A stretch of 5,709 nt of DNA, taken from an uncultured Bacteroides sp. (GTDB lineage Bacteria; Bacteroidota; Bacteroidia; Bacteroidales; Bacteroidaceae). Location of the stretch: contig USSR01000464.1 in assembly GCA_900557355.1 (NCBI GenBank), positions 1-5,709 of the forward strand, in the 5' to 3' direction. The number at the start of each line of letters is the position of its first letter. Positions within the stretch are counted from its first letter, which is position 1. Both the position numbers and the translations under genes were made by a program. Below the pieces are notes generated by a model that searched no databases, was not told where the DNA came from, and saw nothing but the letters and a program-made list of their open reading frames with translations. Below, one piece after another: positions 1 to 5,709 of this stretch.

Positions 1-645
1 ATTTATAGATATTCCTGTTCTTGACTGTTCTAATCTACAGAAATATAGCTGTAACCTTTTTAAACTTTGGAGCTGATGCTGTCCAGATATAGTAATAGTA
101 GCACCATAACGTTTTACTGTTGACTTAACTTCATAGCTGCTCTCGTTTCCCTCTATATCGTGGCTCCCAGAATTAACAGCTGTCCATTCCACAGTATTAT
201 CCTGAGTGTATAAATCATCTAAAACCATCATTTCTGCAATTACACTGTAGGCTTCCTTATTAGAAATGGTATTTCCCATTAACTCACGCCACTTTTTCCA
301 CCATTCCAATGGTTCAGACATAAGATTTTTTCTATCCATTCCGTCAATTCCTGGCTCTACAAACTGCGCACAGACCGTAGCAAATTCATATCGTAAACTA
401 TCCAACATACAACTTAGAATAAGATACTTTTTTTCTATCCCACCAATCGCAAGAGTTCTGGAAAACAATCTGCTATTGGCAAATTTTTCTGAAATATCTC
501 TGATATCATCAAATTCAATAGCAACACCATATCCTTCATTATCACGGATAACCATTGCTGAGTATTCTTTTGGTAACGTTTTAATTTCTCTTGCACCATT
601 TTGCGTCGATGCGAAATACTCTCTAATTTCCTCCAGTATTCCCAT
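1..645 (-). CDS. PD-(D/E)XK nuclease-like protein, DUF4420 type (C-terminus cut off by the left edge)
   Basis: The frame is open from an ATG at 645 to base 1: 215 codons without a stop, so the C-terminus lies outside the window. DUF4420-type proteins are, from memory, around 300 residues or more, so roughly a third may be missing. A PD-(D/E)XK active-site arrangement can be seen: a helix with Glu138 (VIAEMMVLDDL, 135-145), then TVEW (151-154), Asp163 in SHD, and YEVKST (171-176) giving Glu172 and Lys174, followed by TITISGQHQLQ (183-193) with the conserved-looking Gln191-Leu192. This is the order expected of a restriction-endonuclease fold, so it is predicted to cut DNA with divalent metal. 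It starts 3 bases after the methyltransferase stop behind a strong ribosome site, which chooses this ATG. An overlapping reading frame at 662-435 is a shadow. It is probably the restriction component of the system; substrate and cleavage pattern are unknown. Confidence 0.83.
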   Translation of the reverse strand, partial: MGILEEIREYFASTQNGAREIKTLPKEYSAMVIRDNEGYGVAIEFDDIRDISEKFANSRLFSRTLAIGGIEKKYLILSCMLDSLRYEFATVCAQFVEPGIDGMDRKNLMSEPLEWWKKWRELMGNTISNKEAYSVIAEMMVLDDLYTQDNTVEWTAVNSGSHDIEGNESSYEVKSTVKRYGATITISGQHQLQSLKRLQLYFCRLEQSRTGISIN

Positions 646-648
646 AGC

Positions 649-1980
649 CTATTCCTCCTCAAAAGTATTCAACACTGTTTTTGCAACTCCATACGCCAAT
701 AGCGGCGGTACAGCATTTCCAATTTGCTTAAATGCATCGCCCATAGAACAATCAAAGAAAAAATCATCTGGAAAAGATTGTAACCTTGCAGCCTCCCTTA
801 CGGTAATTCCTCTTGGTTCAATTGGATGAATATGACTATATGTATCCTTTCCCAAATGTGCTACTAATGTATGAGATGGTTTTGTTACATCAAGTTTTTT
901 CCATTTATTCTCAAATTTTTCTTTATCATATTGCGGAACCATTTTATTATAGAGACTAATGTATTCCTCACTATCCTTCTCATACCCAAAAAGTTTTGCC
1001 TCTTCATAGAATAGCTCTTCTGCTATCTTTGTCGCCGCAATATAATTATCTCCTTGTTGCATTCTCTCAAAGATCGGGAAATCTCTGGTATTCCTTCTGA
1101 ATGCATTTGCCGAAACACCAAATCCCTCTTTACCATACCAGGTTCTCATTATTTTTTGATATTCATTCTGTGCTTCCGTTTTATATGGATACTCAATATT
1201 TAATGACACCAATTTGTATTTTGAGTCTGCTGTCGGAAATACTTCTGGTAAATCTGAAAAAGCATCTCCTACAGTAACCCATGGTTTTAATTCATCTGTT
1301 GTTCCATTGGGTTCCACAAAAAATTGACATTGCTTATATCCCTCAAATCGTTTTTGATGCTGAGTCAATACATCAACCTCATTTCGATGTGTTGGATTTG
1401 GTAGTTTTATCTCTTTTCCTTCATCCCCCTTGATTGCTACAACAAAAACTCTCTCTCTTACCTGTGGAACACCATAGTCGGCAGAATTAAGTATTGTCCA
1501 ATATGCCTTATAACCTTTTTTAGTTAACTCAGTACATACTATTTCTGGTATATTTTTACCGCCAAAATTTGTTGATTCCGGAACATTCTCCATCACAACA
1601 GCTCTTGCTTCCAATTCGAATACAAATCTCAAAAAATCCTGATACAGATATCCTCTTGCATCTTTTATATTTACTCTATCTTCACCGAGTGATCTAAGTT
1701 TCCCGCGACCTGCCATAGAATACGCCTGGCATGGCGGTCCTCCTATAACAATACACCCTTCATCTCCAAAACTATTTTTAAACACACTTGCTTCTATTTC
1801 TGTTATATCTCCGCATATATGTGTTTCTTTTTTTCCATAGCGCCAGGAAAGATTGTAAGAAATGGTTTTACATGCTTCTGGCATCAATTCAATTCCTGCC
1901 ACAATATCAAAACCCGCTTTTTCAAATCCGAGTGCCAATCCACCACACCCTGAAAACAGATCAATAATTTTAGGTAACAT
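649..1980 (-). CDS. DNA (cytosine-5-)-methyltransferase
   Basis: Transfers a methyl group from S-adenosylmethionine to carbon 5 of cytosine at a specific DNA site; here it presumably marks self DNA. Motifs of the family are in the usual order: I, DLFSGCGG (7-14), cofactor binding; IV, GGPPCQAYSMAGR (80-92) with catalytic Cys84; VI, ENV (131-133); VIII, QVRERV (173-178); IX, RGITVREAARLQSFPDDF (390-407); X, GNAVPP (421-426). All key residues are present, so it should be active. The region between motifs VIII and IX, about 185-388, holds the target recognition domain and is long. At 443 residues it is within the normal range for a type II-style enzyme. The start overlaps the upstream stop by one base, and the final Glu-Glu-Glu codons carry the ribosome site of the next gene. 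The recognition sequence cannot be read from the protein. It is not an orphan Dcm-type enzyme by context: a PD-(D/E)XK gene follows directly, and no vsr gene is in view. Confidence 0.96.
   Translation of the reverse strand: MLPKIIDLFSGCGGLALGFEKAGFDIVAGIELMPEACKTISYNLSWRYGKKETHICGDITEIEASVFKNSFGDEGCIVIGGPPCQAYSMAGRGKLRSLGEDRVNIKDARGYLYQDFLRFVFELEARAVVMENVPESTNFGGKNIPEIVCTELTKKGYKAYWTILNSADYGVPQVRERVFVVAIKGDEGKEIKLPNPTHRNEVDVLTQHQKRFEGYKQCQFFVEPNGTTDELKPWVTVGDAFSDLPEVFPTADSKYKLVSLNIEYPYKTEAQNEYQKIMRTWYGKEGFGVSANAFRRNTRDFPIFERMQQGDNYIAATKIAEELFYEEAKLFGYEKDSEEYISLYNKMVPQYDKEKFENKWKKLDVTKPSHTLVAHLGKDTYSHIHPIEPRGITVREAARLQSFPDDFFFDCSMGDAFKQIGNAVPPLLAYGVAKTVLNTFEEE
654..659 (-). promoter_or_regulatory. 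Ribosome binding site of the PD-(D/E)XK gene, inside the methyltransferase 3' end
   Basis: AGGAGG lies 8 bases before the ATG at 645 and is a canonical core. The same bases encode the last Glu residues of the methyltransferase, so ribosomes finishing that gene arrive at this site. It is the strongest ribosome site in the window and decides the start of the nuclease gene. Confidence 0.85.
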
Positions 1981-2702
1981 TACACACGCACCCCCGAATC
2001 CATAAATAAAGAGCGTACATATTCTTTTTCGCCACCCAAATATAATGCCGGATCCACAACCATCACTTTAGCAGTATTCAATTTCATTACAATTCTGAAT
2101 AAATCATCCTGCTGCGTTTCATGGTTCTTATTGTATTCATCAAGAACCTGTTGCGGTATATGACTATAGTAATACATAATGTATCTATATACATTTATAA
2201 ACGTTCCCTTACGTCCTGTTCTTTCCTCTAAATTCAATATACTGTCGGTTGTAAAACATGGAGTCTCCAATACTTTGGCAGTTGTCTGCATATCTCCCTG
2301 CCACGACAAATGTACGTACCACCAAATTGATCTAAGCCATATTCTTGCAGGTTTGCTCCAATAATGACTCTCATTATCATATCCCCATCTTTCAGCAACG
2401 ACATCTGGTATAACCTTTATCGAAAGATATCTCCAAAAATCGTCATTAGCTGCAGCTCTAAGGTTAAATCCCGGCACACGCCACAAATAATCGTACAACA
2501 AAATTCCAATGTGAGCATCTATGTAGTAATCTTTTTTTGCTATACTATCCGGGCACTCACTTCTCACCTTTTGATTAAACTCTTGTATATCTTTACGTAT
2601 CTTCAAATAATCTCCCTCGACTTCCGGCAATGAAGGATAATTCAAAACCCATTCTTTCATTGCATTCTGAGCCTCCGAACGATTTAATGTTTTAATAATC
2701 AT
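1980..2702 (-). CDS. DUF6339-like protein, accessory gene of the restriction-type operon
   Basis: A 240-residue soluble protein, strongly helical by appearance and rich in Trp and Tyr. The core has a DDFWRYLSIKVIPD segment (87-100), then RWG (105-107), RIWLRSIWWYVHLSW (120-134) and a later INLxER-like stretch, ILNLEERTGRKG (155-166). The spaced FWRYL/RWG/WW pattern and overall length resemble the DUF6339 family as I remember it, which has no established biochemical function; a profile search is needed to confirm that assignment. The tail LNTAKVMVVDPALYLGG (208-224) could be a small recognition element. There is no catalytic motif I can name. It starts 5 bases after the preceding stop and its own stop overlaps the methyltransferase start (TAATG), so it is probably co-expressed with the methyltransferase and may be its partner or a regulator of restriction. 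The hydrophobic WW stretch is too short and too charged at its flanks for a membrane helix. Confidence 0.8.
   Translation of the reverse strand: MIIKTLNRSEAQNAMKEWVLNYPSLPEVEGDYLKIRKDIQEFNQKVRSECPDSIAKKDYYIDAHIGILLYDYLWRVPGFNLRAAANDDFWRYLSIKVIPDVVAERWGYDNESHYWSKPARIWLRSIWWYVHLSWQGDMQTTAKVLETPCFTTDSILNLEERTGRKGTFINVYRYIMYYYSHIPQQVLDEYNKNHETQQDDLFRIVMKLNTAKVMVVDPALYLGGEKEYVRSLFMDSGVRV
1989..1995 (-). promoter_or_regulatory. Ribosome binding site of the methyltransferase gene
   Basis: GGGGGTG lies 8 bases before the ATG at 1980. It can pair with the CACCUCC of the 16S rRNA tail with a single G-U pair. It sits within the last codons of the DUF6339-like gene, and together with the TAATG overlap suggests coupled translation. 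Confidence 0.5.
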
Positions 2703-2707
2703 ACTTT

Positions 2708-3649
2708 CTATATCCTTTGATCAAAAAATTTTCTTATAGACAATGACATTGCCTCCGGTCCAGAAACATCCCACTCCAATGTATCAATGAAATAGTGGAT
2801 AGCTTCTGACACACTACCATTTTGCAAATCCTCACCAGAAGTAGTTGCATCCCAATAATCTTCCTGTTCTTTTAATTTTGTAACAATAACACCTAGTGCA
2901 CTTGCCATTATTTCCTTTAAAAGTTGCTCATCAAATGTTCTTTTCGTTTTATCTAAATACTTGTAATTTTTGTGTGCAGTATTTATGTATATAGAAACAC
3001 TGTCTGAAAACAGGTCATATGTTGGATCTATCCAATCACATTTTACATACCACAATGGCTGACCCGGTTCATGTATTTCATACATAGGAAATACTGAGCC
3101 ATTTCCATCTAGCCTTATTACAAATTTATTATCTAACTCTCCTAAAATACATCCATATTGATTAGCCAGATGTTCCTCTCCCCAAAGCGGAGTGCCTGCT
3201 TCTTTCAAATAAATAATTGTCGAAAATTCCACACTTCCTCTTAATTGAGCTTCTGAGAATTCATAATTTAACTCAAATTCCAAATCTCTTTGGGAATTTT
3301 CTATCTCTCCAATCGGAATAACACCTCTTTGCTTTGAATCAGGGGATGTCCACATTAATGCTATTCCCAGTTTTGCATTATTACATGCTATTCCGTTTGG
3401 TCCAAACAAACACTGATATGTACGAATTGAATACTTTCTTCCAATACATAACTGATAATCATCCGGAGACCATATTCCCTCATCATCGATCACTTTATGA
3501 ACTATAGTACTGCTATCAACTTCTTCCGTACGCAATACATATTCCTGATCATCTCTTACATAATAAAGCTGATATGGTGATGCCTGGAATCTAGTTTTAC
3601 CTAACAAATCATCCGTTATTACCGGAAAAAGTGAAATATTCGCTGCCAT
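2708..3649 (-). CDS. Uncharacterised 313-residue subunit of the defence operon
   Basis: I do not recognise a family. The first about 225 residues look beta-rich, with alternating hydrophobic strands and many aromatic residues. A distinctive segment, CLFGPNGIACNNAKLGIALMW (80-100, written here as one motif with key Cys80, Pro84, Asn85, Gly86, Cys89 and Trp100), is followed by TSPDSKQRGVIPIGEI (101-116). The last about 75 residues (237-310) look helical. There is no signal peptide, membrane segment, Walker motif or nuclease signature, so a soluble cytoplasmic partner protein is likely. It starts at an ATG overlapping the ATPase stop by one base and ends five bases before the next gene, so it is probably made in step with the ATPase. 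By position, a structural, adaptor or DNA-recognition partner of the ATPase is the simplest guess; the sequence itself does not show this. The reading frame is intact and composition resembles its neighbours. Confidence 0.85.
   Translation of the reverse strand: MAANISLFPVITDDLLGKTRFQASPYQLYYVRDDQEYVLRTEEVDSSTIVHKVIDDEGIWSPDDYQLCIGRKYSIRTYQCLFGPNGIACNNAKLGIALMWTSPDSKQRGVIPIGEIENSQRDLEFELNYEFSEAQLRGSVEFSTIIYLKEAGTPLWGEEHLANQYGCILGELDNKFVIRLDGNGSVFPMYEIHEPGQPLWYVKCDWIDPTYDLFSDSVSIYINTAHKNYKYLDKTKRTFDEQLLKEIMASALGVIVTKLKEQEDYWDATTSGEDLQNGSVSEAIHYFIDTLEWDVSGPEAMSLSIRKFFDQRI
2713..2718 (-). promoter_or_regulatory. Ribosome binding site of the DUF6339-like gene
   Basis: AAAGGA lies 10 bases before the ATG at 2702, inside the end of the 313-residue gene. 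It is a moderate match with slightly long spacing, and it supports the ATG at 2702 as the start. Confidence 0.5.
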
Positions 3650-5706
3650 TATTTATCACCTTCATTCTTTTCAACATTAAACAATGGTTTAATATCTTTT
3701 CTATTCAACTGCAAAGTAATATCAAGTTCCATTTCTATCAAATGCTCAGCATCTGACCTTACATGTATACCATAACCAGCACCATTTTTCGTTTTAAGTA
3801 ATTCACAAGAAATGTCACTTATTCCAGAACTTTCATTACTGCTATCTACTGCCATTTTTAAATTTGTTTTAAGTTTATCTACTTTTGTAACAACAATATC
3901 TGCAGAAACTATCTCAAACGGCATGGATAATCCCATTTTTTCTTCCCAGTCTTTAGGTTTAATTGCACCTGTCTCAGAATCTATTGCCAAATTAATCCCT
4001 GTAGCCAAAATCTTTCTTCGCGATTTGATTGTTAACTTAACCGTCATCCCATTCGCAAAATATTTTGTTTTTGATGATTCATAACCAAAAACAACATTTT
4101 TATGTGTTTCGGTGTGTCCACTTCCGCCTTGTCCACCACTTGTTCCGCCACTTGGCTTTTTACCAAAATTTTCAGGTGGTAATAACAAATCTCCAAACAT
4201 TTTTCCAAGACCAGAGTTTAATCTGCTAGTTGTATCTTCTTCCTCTACAAAAAATTCCTTAGAAATTTTACTATTAATCTTCGCTTGTACCTTTGACACA
4301 ATTCTCGGGTTATTATTACCCATACTAAAGTCTCCCCAAGAAGTATGATCGGCCATCTCACTTTTTCTTACATATTCCTCAAGACTATATGGCTCTCTTG
4401 TATTAGTAAGTTTATTTTCTGAGTTTAGCACAAAAATAGCAAAAATAAATTCATCTTTACTAGAAGCACTTATTCCATCAACCCAGTTTCCCACATCCTC
4501 ATATGATACAATCATCCCTGGTTTACGAGTAAAAAATAAAACAGGTTTATTCTTTTCTTTATCCTTTATTTCACAATTAAAATACATGTACGGCTCTGGT
4601 TTGTTATCTGGATATCCTGTTTTCAATATTTTACGTGGAACTTTCGTATACGCAATCGTACCAGCCTTTGTTGTTTCCAATACCTTACGCAAAAGAATGT
4701 CTTCTGATTTACACTCCACGCCGTCTTGTGCCAAAATATCATTCCCAGCCTCTTCTGACACAGCCCTATTGTAAAGTGCTTGTACAATCTGAAATGCAGG
4801 TTCCATATTGTCTAAACCAATTCCTTTTTTATTGATTCGTGCGCGTAGAAATTTCCCATATGGATATTTTTCATTGTTTAATCTCGGAGCATACCATCTT
4901 TGTATAGAGATTCGAAGATAATCTTCAATACTGCATCTCCAAAAAGGACGTATTCTATTATCTTCACTATCTTTATATTCTATCTGATTATTTTCAAGTA
5001 ACATCTGTTCATCAATATAAGGAATGATTATTGTGGTTCCTGTTAAATCACCTTCATATGGTTCGATTCTAAATATATTTAAAATTTTTTCAATATACTT
5101 TTCATCTGTAATAGGTTTTGTTTTGTTGCTGCCGATTTCCTGTCCCCACCATGCTATACCTCGCTTTGATTTTCCCGGCAAAGCAGGAATAAGTGAGTCA
5201 GCATTCATTTCATTTTCCACCAGTGAAGCTGCTAATCGCGACTCATATATTCCTTCTTCATTCAGTATTCTGCTATAATAAACAACCAGTCCTATTCCAA
5301 CTCTGAAATATACAGTTTTACCAAGTCCCCATGAACCACCTGCACCTTCTGCTTCCTGTGGTTTACTTATTTCATAAATCAACTTTAATAAATTTCCATA
5401 CTGGTTATCTGTTACTTCATCATAATGCAGCTTGCCTGTCAGTCCAACAGTATTTGAATCACGTACTGCTATGAATTTGTACGTGTCTTTCCAATATTTT
5501 CTATTTAAAGTTTCTGTTATGCCCTCTAATTCCTTATTTAAAGATATTTTATTAAATTCTCCTGTAAAAAAATCTACAGTCACATATGGGTCTGTATCAT
5601 TTTTTGCATCTAGACTATTCTGTATGGATTCTCGAACCAACAAATCTAAAATAGGCATATTATTATTTTGTATCAATTTTAGTAATGAACTCCCCGACTG
5701 GGTCAT
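3649..5706 (-). CDS. GHKL-type ATPase, MORC/paraMORC or MutL-like, of a restriction-type defence operon (possibly 5' partial)
   Basis: Predicted cytoplasmic ATPase of the gyrase/Hsp90/histidine kinase/MutL fold. The ATP-binding motifs are visible in order: N-box RESIQNSLDA (residues 25-34, catalytic-type Glu26 and Mg-binding-type Asn30), G1-like DSNTVGLTG (83-91), a glycine-rich G2 lid GAGGSWGLGK (121-130) and a G3-like GTT (223-225). Residues of about 240-500 probably hold the S5-like transducer region and a connecting segment. A Gly/Ser-rich linker (about 517-530) then leads to a beta-rich C-terminal domain (about 535-680) that I do not recognise. In the known paraMORC and MutL-like families such ATPases dimerise on ATP binding and rearrange DNA or protein complexes; that role here is inferred. 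It is the first operon gene in view, and its stop overlaps the next start (TAATG). The ATG has only three bases before it in the window and the frame stays open to the edge, so the N-terminus may be longer. No helicase or nuclease motif is seen in it. Confidence 0.85.
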   Translation of the reverse strand: MTQSGSSLLKLIQNNNMPILDLLVRESIQNSLDAKNDTDPYVTVDFFTGEFNKISLNKELEGITETLNRKYWKDTYKFIAVRDSNTVGLTGKLHYDEVTDNQYGNLLKLIYEISKPQEAEGAGGSWGLGKTVYFRVGIGLVVYYSRILNEEGIYESRLAASLVENEMNADSLIPALPGKSKRGIAWWGQEIGSNKTKPITDEKYIEKILNIFRIEPYEGDLTGTTIIIPYIDEQMLLENNQIEYKDSEDNRIRPFWRCSIEDYLRISIQRWYAPRLNNEKYPYGKFLRARINKKGIGLDNMEPAFQIVQALYNRAVSEEAGNDILAQDGVECKSEDILLRKVLETTKAGTIAYTKVPRKILKTGYPDNKPEPYMYFNCEIKDKEKNKPVLFFTRKPGMIVSYEDVGNWVDGISASSKDEFIFAIFVLNSENKLTNTREPYSLEEYVRKSEMADHTSWGDFSMGNNNPRIVSKVQAKINSKISKEFFVEEEDTTSRLNSGLGKMFGDLLLPPENFGKKPSGGTSGGQGGSGHTETHKNVVFGYESSKTKYFANGMTVKLTIKSRRKILATGINLAIDSETGAIKPKDWEEKMGLSMPFEIVSADIVVTKVDKLKTNLKMAVDSSNESSGISDISCELLKTKNGAGYGIHVRSDAEHLIEMELDITLQLNRKDIKPLFNVEKNEGDK
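3655..3661 (-). promoter_or_regulatory. Ribosome binding site of the 313-residue protein gene
   Basis: AGGTGAT is a perfect complement to AUCACCU of the 16S rRNA 3' tail and ends 5 bases before the ATG at 3649. It is embedded in the final Gly-Asp codons of the ATPase gene, and the ATPase stop shares one base with the start codon. Confidence 0.6.
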
Positions 5707-5709
5707 TCT

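Noticed and set aside
435..662. 75-codon minus-strand frame starting at a TTG
   Set aside because: It overlaps the PD-(D/E)XK gene in another frame, reads through the AGGAGG ribosome site as coding, and lacks motifs, whereas the frame from 645 is open to the edge and carries the catalytic residues.
266..829. 187-codon plus-strand open frame
   Set aside because: It is antisense to the methyltransferase C-terminus (including motifs IX and X) and the PD-(D/E)XK gene, has low-complexity Ser/Ile-rich content typical of a shadow, and no ribosome site or motif was noticed.
2179..2633. Two adjoining plus-strand frames (61 and 89 codons) opposite the DUF6339-like gene
   Set aside because: Antisense to an intact coupled gene; no motif or plausible ribosome site supports them.
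2700..2720. Possible terminator from the T-rich end of the 313-residue gene
   Set aside because: The run of T encodes Lys/Phe residues before the stop and no stable G/C hairpin precedes it; the next gene begins 5 bases later.
4110..4160. Possible repeat from the Gly/Ser-rich stretch of the ATPase
   Set aside because: The similarity is only from GGT/GGA/GGC codons of a flexible linker, with no regular period at DNA level.
3812..5278. Several plus-strand open frames of 60-90 codons opposite the ATPase gene
   Set aside because: All lie antisense to a gene with clear GHKL motifs, and show the hydrophobic Ser/Leu/Ile composition expected from the complement of an AT-rich coding strand.

Overview
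The window lies almost entirely inside one minus-strand operon. It is AT-rich, has tightly packed genes and purine-rich Shine-Dalgarno sites, and uses TAATG stop/start overlaps. This style fits a low-GC Firmicute, probably a Clostridia or Lachnospiraceae-type gut or rumen bacterium. That placement is an inference from composition only; no rRNA or housekeeping gene anchors the taxonomy.

In transcription order (right to left) there are five genes. (1) A GHKL-type ATPase resembling the MORC/paraMORC and MutL-like ATPases of restriction loci (5706-3649; its true start may lie beyond the right edge). (2) A 313-residue protein of no recognised family (3649-2708). (3) A 240-residue Trp/Tyr-rich protein that looks like the DUF6339 family (2702-1980). 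(4) A cytosine-C5 DNA methyltransferase with all main motifs (1980-649). (5) A PD-(D/E)XK nuclease-like protein of the DUF4420 type, read from 645 to base 1 and cut off by the left edge before its stop codon. Junctions are a 1-base overlap (ATPase/313 aa), a 5-base gap, a 1-base overlap (240 aa/methyltransferase) and a 3-base gap, so the genes are probably co-transcribed and translationally coupled. There is no intergenic stretch longer than 5 bases and no terminator, RNA gene, mobile element, CRISPR array or long repeat that I can see. The promoter must lie to the right of base 5709.

The most economical reading is a multi-gene restriction-modification-like anti-phage system. The methyltransferase marks self DNA, the PD-(D/E)XK protein cuts unmarked DNA, and the GHKL ATPase acts as a nucleotide-driven clamp or remodeller. 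The two middle proteins would be accessory or specificity subunits. Methyltransferases, REase-fold proteins and superfamily-II helicases near MORC-like GHKL ATPases were predicted by Iyer, Abhiman and Aravind (2008). The particular five-gene set here, with the unrecognised 313-residue subunit and no helicase in view, is the part worth examining. A Z1-type helicase or similar motor could lie past either edge.
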